Below are positions 9,731 through 18,257 of a stretch of DNA of 64,000 bases, piece after piece; positions within the stretch are counted from its first letter, which is position 1, and every line of letters begins with the position of its first letter. This DNA is from Catenovulum sp052056295 (lineage in GTDB: Bacteria > Pseudomonadota > Gammaproteobacteria > Enterobacterales > Alteromonadaceae), in contig NZ_CP182493.1 of assembly GCF_052056295.1 (NCBI RefSeq), positions 310,001-374,000 of the forward strand, written 5' to 3'. Made by a program: the position numbers and the translations under genes. The notes beneath the pieces are model-generated. The model saw nothing but the letters and a program-made list of their open reading frames with translations. It did no database searches and was not told the DNA's origin.

Positions 9731-9752
9731 TTACTAAATTAGGGAAGAACAT

Positions 9753-10397
9753 ATGTTAAAAATAATCTTTATAACGCTAAGTGCTGTTATCTGCCTACTC
9801 GCAGTATATTTGTTAAATCAAGCTAGGTTATACAAATACAGACAACGACTTATCGACACATACACTTTTCCGAAAAAACTCAGTGATGAAGTTGCCAATA
9901 AATACCCACATTTAGACGAGCAGCAAATACAAAGTGTTATTAAAGGCTTGCGTGAATATTTTCACATTTGTTTAGATGCCAATAAAAAATTTGTCGCTAT
10001 GCCCTCACAAGTTGTTGATGTTGCTTGGCATGAATTTATTTTATTTACTAAAGAATATAATCATTTTTGTAAAAAAGCCTTTGGCCGTTTTTTACACCAC
10101 ACACCAGCAGAAGCCATGGAAAAACCAACCTTAGCGCAAGATGGTATAAAAAATACCTGGAAAATAGCCTGCAAAAGAGAGCGGATTAATCCAAAAGCAC
10201 CAACTGCATTACCAACCCTGTTCGCACTAGATACACTATTAAAAATTGAAGACGGCTTTAAATATTCAGTTAATTGCAGTATCAAAGGTAGTAATCAATA
10301 TTGTGCTTCGCATATTGGCTGTGGTTCAGGCTCTGGCTGCGGTGGCAGTTCAGATGGTGGTGGCAGTAGCTGTGGTGGCGGCTGTGGAGGTGATTAA
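9753..10397 (+). CDS. Membrane-anchored protein with Gly/Cys-rich C-terminal tail
   Basis: The 214-residue product has an N-terminal membrane segment (residues 2-21), a helical domain and a glycine-rich tail. The segment VDVAWH (88-93), Cys106 and HHTPAE (115-120) resembles the core of glycine-rich-domain (GRDP/DUF1399-like) proteins, where such His and Cys residues are conserved. The last roughly 45 residues are mostly Gly, Ser and Cys, with six cysteines. Function is unknown; the tail could bind metal, form disulphides or be processed. The next gene starts right at its stop codon, so they form an operon with DUF1304. It is separated from the upstream operon by the palindromic element. Confidence 0.72.
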   Translation: MLKIIFITLSAVICLLAVYLLNQARLYKYRQRLIDTYTFPKKLSDEVANKYPHLDEQQIQSVIKGLREYFHICLDANKKFVAMPSQVVDVAWHEFILFTKEYNHFCKKAFGRFLHHTPAEAMEKPTLAQDGIKNTWKIACKRERINPKAPTALPTLFALDTLLKIEDGFKYSVNCSIKGSNQYCASHIGCGSGSGCGGSSDGGGSSCGGGCGGD

Positions 10398-10751
10398 ATG
10401 ATTGCAGATATCAGCATAATTTTAGTTGCCCTACTCCATGTGTATTTTCTAGTGTTAGAAATGTTTTTATGGGACAAACCGCTTGGTTTAAAAACCTTTA
10501 GGAACTCAGCTGAGAAAGCGAAAACCACTAAGGTACTTGCAGCCAATCAAGGCCTGTATAACGGCTTTTTAGCTGGAGGCCTACTATATGGCGTATATTT
10601 AGGTGCAGAAGGTGTGCAATTTAAAATATTCTTTTTAGCTTGTGTGATTATTGCAGGTGTATATGGCGCATATAGCGTAAGTAAAAAAATATTCTATATT
10701 CAGGCTACTCCTGCGATTGTTGCTTTAGGCCTGACAATGCTAACGGTTTAA
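10398..10751 (+). CDS. DUF1304 family membrane protein
   Basis: The 117-residue product has four hydrophobic segments and resembles DUF1304 proteins (YqjF-like small membrane proteins), with the N-terminal HVYFLVLEMFLW segment and the ANQGLYNGFLA segment typical of the family. Function is unknown. Its start immediately follows the stop of the Gly/Cys-rich protein. Its 3' end overlaps the convergent CPBP gene by 47 bases. Confidence 0.83.
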   Translation: MIADISIILVALLHVYFLVLEMFLWDKPLGLKTFRNSAEKAKTTKVLAANQGLYNGFLAGGLLYGVYLGAEGVQFKIFFLACVIIAGVYGAYSVSKKIFYIQATPAIVALGLTMLTV

Positions 10752-11517
10752 TCCATAAATTAACTTTGCTGATCTCGATAAATTGTTTGTGGTATTTTTT
10801 ATAAATAACAGTCCCGACTATCGCAAATATGATGGTGCAAAACCTAAATATATTTGCAATTTCACCACCAAACGCATTATTCGACACGTCAAACATCATC
10901 CAAGCTAAGTTCATAAACATATGCATAAAAATCGCAATCCATAGGTTAAATTGCCATTCACAATACAACCATGCAAAAAATATTGCGCCTAAAAATGTTG
11001 AAATAAATACCCCAATCAATACTTCTATATTGGTACTTTGATGCATGTGCCCCAAGGCAAATAACACAGCGCCGAATATTATGGCAGGGATAAAACCTAA
11101 CCGTGTATAACGGTACAAAATGCCAAACAAAAAACCACGGAAATATACTTCTTCAAAAAATCCAGCACAGATAACCCCTGTTATCAATTTGTCCAAATTA
11201 ACTTCAGTATTAAATTGATAAAAGTAGCCGTACCCCATAAACATTGGAGAGGTAAATAACAGAGCAACTAAAGCAGCTTGGGTGATGGATGCTGACAAAC
11301 CGATACGTTGAAAAAACTGCTGCCGCGGTGCAATTAACGTCAGACCAATAATCAATGGAATGCCAACAATTAGATAACTAATAATGTGACTAAGCCAATA
11401 TATATGCAGAATTTGATGTAGAGCACTACGCAAATCCTGAAAACAAAAATCGAATAATACTTGGTATAAAACAAAGGTGATTAAGGTTGTCCCGATAATT
11501 TTTAGATTTTTGTCCAT
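10705..11517 (-). CDS. CPBP family intramembrane metalloprotease
   Basis: The 270-residue multi-span membrane protein has the CPBP (Abi/CAAX protease-like, PF02517) motifs: the EExxxR-type motif in FFEEVYFRGF, a His in FALGHMHQ, and a third motif in FMHMFMNLAW. Family members are glutamic intramembrane endopeptidases; substrates of bacterial members are mostly unknown. The gene ends inside the 3' end of DUF1304 on the other strand and is divergent from the dioxygenase gene with about 150 bases between, so it has its own promoter. Confidence 0.87.
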   Translation of the reverse strand: MDKNLKIIGTTLITFVLYQVLFDFCFQDLRSALHQILHIYWLSHIISYLIVGIPLIIGLTLIAPRQQFFQRIGLSASITQAALVALLFTSPMFMGYGYFYQFNTEVNLDKLITGVICAGFFEEVYFRGFLFGILYRYTRLGFIPAIIFGAVLFALGHMHQSTNIEVLIGVFISTFLGAIFFAWLYCEWQFNLWIAIFMHMFMNLAWMMFDVSNNAFGGEIANIFRFCTIIFAIVGTVIYKKYHKQFIEISKVNLWIKPLALSGLKQQSQE

Positions 11518-11670
11518 AATAAACCTTAGTGACTGAGGAAATTAAAATTTCAACTTGTGTAATTTATATCCTATTTCATTATTTTTTGCACATTTCGTCG
11601 ATAATTCTTCCATTTTTGTTACTTAAGCTTTAACCATTGAAGCAATAAGATCTAACTAGGTGGAATAATT

Positions 11671-12552
11671 ATGACCAAATTTGATATCAACCGCAGAAAA
11701 ATCATTAAAACCGCAGGTTTTGTATCTGCAAGTTTACCCTTTATCTACCTAGTTGGTTGTGGCTCAGACACAAAAGTAGATATTTCCGATTCAAATGGCT
11801 CGGATAATACAAACAATAATACCGACAACTCGACAGACAATACCACTGACAATACTGAGTACTCAGGTGAATGGGCACAAGGTGGTACTGCAAATATGAC
11901 GGCTAATTTCCCGGATGACAGCATTTTTGCGCTAGCGTCGGCCTGTACAGTAAAATTGACAGGCAACTTCACTGAAGGTCCTTGTTATTTCCAAGCGGAT
12001 GATTTAGACGATATTTCGGCAGAACAAACAGGTTTACCTATGCAATTGTGTTTACGTCTAGTTGATTCAAATTGCCAACCTTTAAGCGCGCATGAAATTG
12101 AGGTGTGGCATTGTGATGTGAACGGCTTATATTCGGGTGATACCAGTGGTAGTGCCGACAGTGGTCGTTTTGCCGGAAGTTTTTGCACAGCTAACGATTC
12201 AAAAGCGGTTGCTTCTAAATGGTTTAGAGGTACTCAGGTAACAGATTCCAATGGTAGAGTAAACTTTAAAACTTGTTTTCCAGGCTGGTATTCTGGTCGC
12301 ACAATCCATATACATTTCAGAGTTAAAAACAATAATAACGATCAAGTTATCTCGCAGTTTTGTTTCCCTGATAGTTTTACTAAAGAAATTTGTACCACCC
12401 ACCCAAATTATTTAGCTAGAGGTGAACAAGATACACCAGTCGAAGCTGGTCGCGACAATGTATTTGGTAATAATTACCAAGACTATTTTTTTGATTACCA
12501 ACAAAACGACGATGGCTCATTGTTAGCTTACAAAACCATACAGATTGCTTGA
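11671..12552 (+). CDS. Tat-type lipoprotein, intradiol ring-cleavage dioxygenase-like
   Basis: The 293-residue product begins with a twin-arginine signal (Arg8-Arg9 in NRRKIIK), a hydrophobic core and a lipobox LVGC ending at Cys30. A low-complexity Asn/Asp/Ser/Thr linker reaches about residue 65. The rest resembles the protocatechuate 3,4-dioxygenase beta fold. Candidate Fe(III) ligands are a Tyr in DVNGLYSG, a Tyr in PGWYSGR and two His in TIHIHF, the usual two-Tyr two-His set. Exported intradiol-like dioxygenases exist in bacteria but their substrates are mostly unknown. Export by Tat would fit folding with iron in the cytoplasm. It stands alone, without catechol-pathway neighbours. Confidence 0.82.
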   Translation: MTKFDINRRKIIKTAGFVSASLPFIYLVGCGSDTKVDISDSNGSDNTNNNTDNSTDNTTDNTEYSGEWAQGGTANMTANFPDDSIFALASACTVKLTGNFTEGPCYFQADDLDDISAEQTGLPMQLCLRLVDSNCQPLSAHEIEVWHCDVNGLYSGDTSGSADSGRFAGSFCTANDSKAVASKWFRGTQVTDSNGRVNFKTCFPGWYSGRTIHIHFRVKNNNNDQVISQFCFPDSFTKEICTTHPNYLARGEQDTPVEAGRDNVFGNNYQDYFFDYQQNDDGSLLAYKTIQIA

Positions 12553-12558
12553 GTTGAT

Positions 12559-12580
12559 GCCAAAGGATTGGCTCTTTTTT
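12559..12580 (+). terminator. Intrinsic terminator after the dioxygenase gene
   Basis: A short hairpin (GCCAA 12559-12563, loop AGGA, TTGGC 12568-12572) is followed by a run of six T at 12575-12580. Confidence 0.7.
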
Positions 12581-12619
12581 AAGAATTACCTATAGTGTGT
12601 TTAACCGCTTGAATAATCT

Positions 12620-14056
12620 ATGAGTAATATGCGATTTAATTTAAGAACAAAATTATTCCTGTCGTTAATATTTGTCAGCAGTAGTTTAATAGTTGCTTTG
12701 TTCTTTATGCTGCAATGGAGTTTCGACAAAGGCGCTAAGTCGTTTATCGAGCAGCAAGACCAGCAACAACTGTCAATGCTAGCGACTGAATTAGCTAACT
12801 ACCACATGGATTTGGGCGGATGGAACAACTTTGCACAATCACAAGCAAATTGGCAAAAGTGGTTGCAACAGCATACACTCCAAGCTTTAAATCTGCCCCC
12901 TGCGCCTAATCATGCTGGACAACCACCAGAGCCAATGGGCAATGGTATGCGTCCACCGGCAAAACCTTTTTATCTATTAGATGCGCAAGGACAAACTATC
13001 GCTGGCCGCGCAGTAGAACAAGGTAAAAGAATAGCGATATTTTCGCCGACCGACAGCAACAAATTGCTTGGATTTATTGGTATTCCGCCGCAGCCGAACG
13101 AATTATTTATTGATTTTAAACGCAGTGCACTGAGCCAATCTCAAATGCAATTGGTCTGGTATCTACTACTAGGCGCAATTTTCTTGTCGATTATAGTTGC
13201 TTTCCCCGCGTCAGCTTTATTGTCGAAGCGGATCAAAAACATTCATACTTTTGTTGATCTGTTGGCCAAAGGTGATTACAAAAGCAACTTAGCCATTGCT
13301 GGATCGGACGAAATCAGTCAATTAGCCGATAACTTAAATTCGCTTGCGCTCAGGTTGGATCAAGCACAACAACAAAGGCAACAAATGACAGCGGATGTAT
13401 CGCATGAACTACGTACACCTGTTGCGACACTGCAAGCAAATATAGAAGCCATGCAAGACGGCATAGTGCCATTAGATCAAACCAACGTCACCCGTATCCA
13501 TAATCAAATACTCAGATTGAGTAAATTGATCGATGATTTATATCAACTGTCGTTAGCTGACATTGGCGCTTTAAGCTATCGTTTTAACTATGTCGAACTT
13601 AACCAAGTATTGGAAGATTTTGCACATGAATATCAATCGGCATTTTCAAATAAAGGGCTGTGTTTTAACCTGCAAATAAATACTTCAACTGAGCTAACAG
13701 TGTCCGCTGATTACTTTCGTTTAAAACAAGCGATTGCTAATTTATTAGAAAACAGCCTCAAGTATACTGATGCACCTGGGCAAGTGATAATCAGCTTAGA
13801 TGTAACTGAGGATACTGCAGTTATTCAACTAAACGACAGCCCTCCAAGCGTACCAGAAGAATATCTTTCGCGTTTAACCGAACGTTTATTTAGAGTTGAT
13901 AAATCGCGTAACCGCAATATTGCAGGCTCAGGTCTCGGCTTAAATTTAGTCATGAGTATAATTAACGCGCACAAAGGCACATTAAATTTCAGCCACAGCC
14001 AGTTTGGTGGTTTAAGTGCAACTATTACCCTGCCCTTGGTAAACTATGATGATTAA
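12620..14056 (+). CDS. Sensor histidine kinase, BaeS-like
   Basis: The 478-residue product has a first membrane segment (11-31), a periplasmic region of about 145 residues with a Pro-rich stretch near 93-116, a second membrane segment (178-200), a HAMP linker and the HisKA domain with phospho-acceptor His262 in SHELRTP. The ATPase domain shows the N-box NLLENSLKY and the G-box GSGLGLN. It resembles BaeS of E. coli (envelope stress) in the segment after the His box. The stimulus here is unknown. It overlaps the response regulator by 11 bases, so the pair is coupled. Confidence 0.9.
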   Translation: MSNMRFNLRTKLFLSLIFVSSSLIVALFFMLQWSFDKGAKSFIEQQDQQQLSMLATELANYHMDLGGWNNFAQSQANWQKWLQQHTLQALNLPPAPNHAGQPPEPMGNGMRPPAKPFYLLDAQGQTIAGRAVEQGKRIAIFSPTDSNKLLGFIGIPPQPNELFIDFKRSALSQSQMQLVWYLLLGAIFLSIIVAFPASALLSKRIKNIHTFVDLLAKGDYKSNLAIAGSDEISQLADNLNSLALRLDQAQQQRQQMTADVSHELRTPVATLQANIEAMQDGIVPLDQTNVTRIHNQILRLSKLIDDLYQLSLADIGALSYRFNYVELNQVLEDFAHEYQSAFSNKGLCFNLQINTSTELTVSADYFRLKQAIANLLENSLKYTDAPGQVIISLDVTEDTAVIQLNDSPPSVPEEYLSRLTERLFRVDKSRNRNIAGSGLGLNLVMSIINAHKGTLNFSHSQFGGLSATITLPLVNYDD

Positions 14057-14741
14057 ACACATATTGTTAGTTGAAGACGAAGTTGAACTTGCGCAAATGC
14101 TCGCTGCCTACTTACAACAAGCTGGTTTTATAGTGACTCATCTGACAGACGGCGCAACTGTTATGCAAAGATTCAAACAAAATGAGTTTGATTTTATTGT
14201 ATTAGATTTAATGCTGCCAAATGTCGACGGTATCAGCCTATGCAACCAAATTCGGCAAATAAGCCAAGTTCCTATCATAATGACCACAGCAAGGGTTGAT
14301 GAAATAGATAGGCTATTGGGCCTAGAGATAGGTGCTGACGATTATATCTGTAAACCTTATAGTCCAAGAGAAGTTGTCGCTCGTGTCAAAACAATTGCTA
14401 GGCGCTTAACCACTAAGGATACAGACACAACCACTAGCACGGCCAATACAAGTAACAATCCACTTAAATTGAACTTAGATGAACTCGAAGCCTATTGGCA
14501 AGATCAGGCGCTGAACTTAACTTTGATTGAATTTAGGCTATTAGAAGTTATGCTGCAATCACCAAAAAGAGTATTCAGCCGCGAACAATTGATGGATAAA
14601 ATTTATACAGATGAGCGAATTGTTAGTGAAAGAACAATAGATTCACACATCACTAAATTGCGTAGAAAACTAAATGCTATGTCTGGCGACAAAGAGCTGA
14701 TCCAGTCTGTTTATGGTGCGGGATATAAATTGCAGTTTTAA
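14046..14741 (+). CDS. OmpR/PhoB-type response regulator, BaeR-like
   Basis: The 231-residue product has a receiver domain with acidic pocket residues at 11-12, phospho-acceptor Asp54 (in LDLMLPNVDG) and conserved Lys103, followed by a winged-helix DNA-binding domain ending in SVYGAGYKLQF. A short Thr/Ser-rich linker joins the two. It is the cognate partner of the upstream kinase (11-base overlap). A secreted TonB-C protein and an unknown exported protein follow and may be targets; this is inference. Confidence 0.92.
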   Translation: MMIKHILLVEDEVELAQMLAAYLQQAGFIVTHLTDGATVMQRFKQNEFDFIVLDLMLPNVDGISLCNQIRQISQVPIIMTTARVDEIDRLLGLEIGADDYICKPYSPREVVARVKTIARRLTTKDTDTTTSTANTSNNPLKLNLDELEAYWQDQALNLTLIEFRLLEVMLQSPKRVFSREQLMDKIYTDERIVSERTIDSHITKLRRKLNAMSGDKELIQSVYGAGYKLQF

Positions 14742-14820
14742 GCACAATAAAATAAACCTTTGACTGATGAATACAAATAAGTGCATTATTTGTCCACACT
14801 AACCAGCAAGGAATCAAGCT

Positions 14821-15180
14821 ATGAAGATGTTTGTTCTATTACTAACTTCAATCTTATCTTTTACTAGCCTAACGGCCAACGCCAAAGTTTATCTAGCGTC
14901 AGAGCTTGCAGCTGAAGTACAACCCATTGTTAGAATTGAGCCTAGGTATCCAGCCCAAGCAGCTCGTGATGGCATAACAGGTTATGTAAAACTTAAATTT
15001 ATCGTCAACGAATACGGCTCAGTAAATAATGTTGAAGTGATAGAATCTGTCCCAGAAGTTATCTTCGACCGACAAGCGATTAAAGCAGTACAAAAGTGGA
15101 AATACAAACCAAGTATTGTTGATGGCAAAGCGGTTAAAGTTTGGCAAGAAACCCAACTTGATTTCCGTTTAAGCCAATAA
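14821..15180 (+). CDS. Secreted TonB C-terminal domain protein
   Basis: The 119-residue product has an N-terminal signal peptide (cleavage about residue 21, after TANA) followed directly by a TonB C-terminal domain with the RYPAQAARDGITG and AIKAVQKWKYKP segments. It lacks the N-terminal membrane anchor and Pro-rich spacer of true TonB, so it is probably a periplasmic stand-alone TonB-C domain and not an energy transducer. The position after a two-component system suggests an envelope role. The next gene starts 9 bases later, so they are likely cotranscribed. Confidence 0.85.
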   Translation: MKMFVLLLTSILSFTSLTANAKVYLASELAAEVQPIVRIEPRYPAQAARDGITGYVKLKFIVNEYGSVNNVEVIESVPEVIFDRQAIKAVQKWKYKPSIVDGKAVKVWQETQLDFRLSQ

Positions 15181-15189
15181 ATTCTGCGC

Positions 15190-16101
15190 ATGAAACCTTT
15201 AGGTAAAGTAATACATAGTATTTTTTCGATAACTTGCTTGCTGTTATCTTTGGCTGCAATTAGTGCAGCGAGAGCACACCCAACCGGCAATCTTGTTTCT
15301 ATTGGCGACACAGCCTATTTTCCGTATGTATACCCAATAGAACATCCAAGCCACAAATCATCAGTGCTGAGTTGGCAACAAGGCGAACAAGTCAAAGTGA
15401 TTTTAACTTCACAACATAACGCCAGTGATTTTATGTTGTCTGCACAACATAATAGCCTATATATTATTGAGCGCAGGTATGAGCAAAGCAGCGACCAAAA
15501 TTATGTTAGGTTATTAAAGTTAAATGCTGACAATAGCACAAAAACCATTTGGCCATGGTTTGAAGATAAATGGCGATTAGGTGAAGGTGGATTTCATCTT
15601 CAATCAGAACAACAGATCATATTTGTTAAGTACCCAGATGTGTTGATACACAGAGCTGATGGCTCAGTAGATAAAGCCTTTGACTTCGCGCATCCAGTTA
15701 AGCGGCTGAGAAAAGTAGCACAAGGTTTGTTATTGTTGGGAGAAAATCAAGCTTGGTTAGTTAACCTGCAAGGTAAAGTGCAAAAACAATGGGCAAACTT
15801 ACTTAATCAAACAGTGATGAATGCACCACTTAACCGCAATCAAATTTTCGATATTGATTACCACAATAACACTTTACTCGTGGCGAACTGGGGAAACAGA
15901 AGTTTTGATATACACACAAAAGAGAGTCGTACTAGTTTACAGCAATTAGACGCGCCTTATACGGCACATTGGGTCAATCATTTTGCTGATTCATATTTAA
16001 TGATGGCATCTAGCATTAGCTTTGACGGCAACAATCCAAAACCAAAACTAATTTTGCAAAAAGTTGCTGGAGATACAGCAAGAATAATTTGGCAGCATTA
16101 G
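15190..16101 (+). CDS. Exported hypothetical protein, possible beta-propeller
   Basis: I do not recognise this 303-residue protein. It has a signal peptide (hydrophobic stretch to about residue 28, ending SAARA) and a beta-rich body with repeated strands such as SVLSWQQGEQ, LHRAD-type and WLVNLQGKVQ turns that suggest a propeller. No catalytic motif is visible. It follows the TonB-C gene by 9 bases and is convergent with msrB (11 bases apart). It may be a periplasmic sensor or partner of the TonB-C protein; this is inference. Confidence 0.7.
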   Translation: MKPLGKVIHSIFSITCLLLSLAAISAARAHPTGNLVSIGDTAYFPYVYPIEHPSHKSSVLSWQQGEQVKVILTSQHNASDFMLSAQHNSLYIIERRYEQSSDQNYVRLLKLNADNSTKTIWPWFEDKWRLGEGGFHLQSEQQIIFVKYPDVLIHRADGSVDKAFDFAHPVKRLRKVAQGLLLLGENQAWLVNLQGKVQKQWANLLNQTVMNAPLNRNQIFDIDYHNNTLLVANWGNRSFDIHTKESRTSLQQLDAPYTAHWVNHFADSYLMMASSISFDGNNPKPKLILQKVAGDTARIIWQH

Positions 16102-16112
16102 CTTATGCGAGT

Positions 16113-16520
16113 TTACTTGCCTTGTAGAGTTTTGACATTATCAGCTTGATTAAAGTCTAAACAAACGGAGTTGATACAGTAACGTATACCTGTGGGCTCT
16201 GGTCCATCATCAAATACATGGCCTAAGTGGGCATCACACTCAGCACAACGTACTTCGGTACGGTGCATGCCATGGCTATCATCCATTAAAAACTTAATTT
16301 TATTTTTATCTAGCGCATCAAAAAACGCCGGCCAACCACACCCAGAGTCGTATTTTTGCTCAGATGTGAATAGCGGCGTTTTACAGCATATACAATGATA
16401 AATACCGGTTTTCTTGTTATTTAATAACTTACCAGTAAAAGGGTACTCAGTACCACCTTGTCGTGTCACTCGATACGTTTCCGCATCGAGTGTTTCTAAC
16501 CAATATTTATCATCTTTCAT
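16113..16520 (-). CDS. msrB: Peptide-methionine (R)-S-oxide reductase MsrB
   Basis: The 135-residue product has the two zinc-binding CxxC pairs (in CICCKTPLF and CAECDAH), the RYCINSVCLDF segment carrying the catalytic Cys, and the conserved GCGWPAF and HRTEVRC motifs. It reduces methionine-R-sulfoxide in proteins. Its start shares one base with the gnd stop (TAATG), so it is translationally coupled to gnd. That link may supply NADPH for the thioredoxin cycle, but this is inference. Confidence 0.96.
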   Translation of the reverse strand: MKDDKYWLETLDAETYRVTRQGGTEYPFTGKLLNNKKTGIYHCICCKTPLFTSEQKYDSGCGWPAFFDALDKNKIKFLMDDSHGMHRTEVRCAECDAHLGHVFDDGPEPTGIRYCINSVCLDFNQADNVKTLQGK

Positions 16521-18046
16521 TATTTAATGCGTACGATTTCTCTGTCACTTGACCAGTTCAAATGATAGAACTGACCACGTGGTTGGTCAACACGTTCGAA
16601 CGTGTGAGCACCAAAGAAGTCACGTTGACCTTGCAATAAGTTAGCAGCAGTCGTTTCACTACGGTATGAATCGTAATAAGCCAATGATGAAGTGAAACAA
16701 GGCATAGCAACACCTAAACGCACACCATCAACAATAGATTCACGCCAGCTTGACTGGAATTTCTCGATTTGACCTGCGAAGAAATCATCCATCAACAAGT
16801 TAGGTAATTCTTTATCTTTGTTGAATGCATCTGTGATTGATTGTAAGAATACTGCGCGAATGATACAGCCCGCACGCCAGATTTTAGCGATTGCAGCAAA
16901 ATCTAAATCCCAACCTTGTTGCTCACCTGCTTTCTTCATTAATTCAAAACCTTGTGCGTATGCACAGATTTTTGAACAGTATAAAGCATCGTGTACACGT
17001 TGGATGTATGCATCTTTCTCGCTATCAGCAACTGGAGCTACTTCAGGGCCTTTTAAGATGCCAGAAGCTTTAACGCGGTTGTCTTTCAAGCCAGATAATG
17101 CACGAGCATATACTGAAGCTGTTACCGCCATAGCTGGAGAACCAACTTCTAAACTGCCGATAGCAGTCCATAAACCAGTACCTTTTTGGCCAGCAACGTC
17201 TAAAATTTTATCAACTAAAGGTTCACCAGTAACAGGATCGTCTTGGTCTAATACTTCAGCAGAAATTTCAATTAAGTAGCTGTTTAATGGGCCTTTGTTC
17301 CACTCACGGAAAATTGCCGCGATTTCTTTAGGTGTTAAACCTAAAGCTGTACGTAAACTTTGGTAAGCTTCACAGATCAATTGCATATCTGCGTATTCGA
17401 TACCATTGTGCACCATTTTCACATAGTGACCAGCACCTGTAGGACCGATATAAGCGGCACAAGGCTCACCTTCTTTAACTGGATTGCCTGGCTCATTATT
17501 TACTAATGGAAGACCTGTGTTTGCATCAACTTTAGCAGAGATAGCTTCTAATACTGGCTCTAAACGTGCCCAGCCTTTTTGGTCGCCAGAAGGCATTAAT
17601 GAAGGTCCAAAACGAGCACCAACTTCACCACCAGATACTGCACAGCTGAAGAAGATGAACTTGCCATTGTATTGCGCTTCACGCTCTACAGTATCAGTCC
17701 ATAAGCTGTTACCTGTATCAACTACGATATCTTCTTGTGATAAACCACATTCCATTAACTTACCACATACGATATCAACTGGCTTACCAGCTGGAATAGA
17801 TAAGATAATTAAATAAGGCTTTTCTAACTTGCTTAGCATATCTTCGAATGAAGAACAGCCAGTGATACGCGCTGGTTGATCACCACGCTCTGCTTCGTCT
17901 GTTGATAAGATGCCTTGTACTTTTTCTGCATCTAAGTCGAAAGCTGCTACCGAGTAGCCATTATCTGCAAGGTTAAGACCTAGGTTTTTACCCATTACGC
18001 CTAAACCAATCAGACCGATCTGACATTGTTGAGTCGTGCTCGACAT
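16520..18046 (-). CDS. gnd: 6-phosphogluconate dehydrogenase (decarboxylating)
   Basis: The 508-residue product has the N-terminal NADP-binding GLGVMGKNLG, the catalytic region around GHYVKMVHNGIEYADMQ and a C-terminal segment containing RAGCIIR. It converts 6-phosphogluconate to ribulose 5-phosphate, CO2 and NADPH. It is about 40 residues longer than E. coli Gnd (468), which is common in Alteromonadales. It heads a gnd-msrB operon and is separate from the zwf-pgl cluster. It competes with Edd for 6-phosphogluconate. Confidence 0.97.
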   Translation of the reverse strand: MSSTTQQCQIGLIGLGVMGKNLGLNLADNGYSVAAFDLDAEKVQGILSTDEAERGDQPARITGCSSFEDMLSKLEKPYLIILSIPAGKPVDIVCGKLMECGLSQEDIVVDTGNSLWTDTVEREAQYNGKFIFFSCAVSGGEVGARFGPSLMPSGDQKGWARLEPVLEAISAKVDANTGLPLVNNEPGNPVKEGEPCAAYIGPTGAGHYVKMVHNGIEYADMQLICEAYQSLRTALGLTPKEIAAIFREWNKGPLNSYLIEISAEVLDQDDPVTGEPLVDKILDVAGQKGTGLWTAIGSLEVGSPAMAVTASVYARALSGLKDNRVKASGILKGPEVAPVADSEKDAYIQRVHDALYCSKICAYAQGFELMKKAGEQQGWDLDFAAIAKIWRAGCIIRAVFLQSITDAFNKDKELPNLLMDDFFAGQIEKFQSSWRESIVDGVRLGVAMPCFTSSLAYYDSYRSETTAANLLQGQRDFFGAHTFERVDQPRGQFYHLNWSSDREIVRIK

Positions 18047-18194
18047 ATTCTTTCCTATTTGTTTGCCTGCTTTGAAAACTGCGAAGTATTCTAGCTAAAA
18101 AGGACTTTAGCGACCATAGAGATTGGCCTGAAAACAAGCAAGAATGGATAAAGTAGAATTATAAAGATAATAAGTTCGATAAATGCGGTTAATA

Positions 18195-18230
18195 ATGGCA
18201 AGGTATTTAACAGTTTAATTACCTTGCCAT
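18195..18230 (-). terminator. Hairpin after glgX, probable terminator
   Basis: The arms 18195-18205 and 18220-18230 form an 11-bp perfect stem with a 14-base loop, just downstream of the glgX stop. The T-tract on minus is weak, so termination is uncertain. Confidence 0.5.
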
Positions 18231-18257
18231 CATTATAATTTTACAAGCGAGAAAAAT

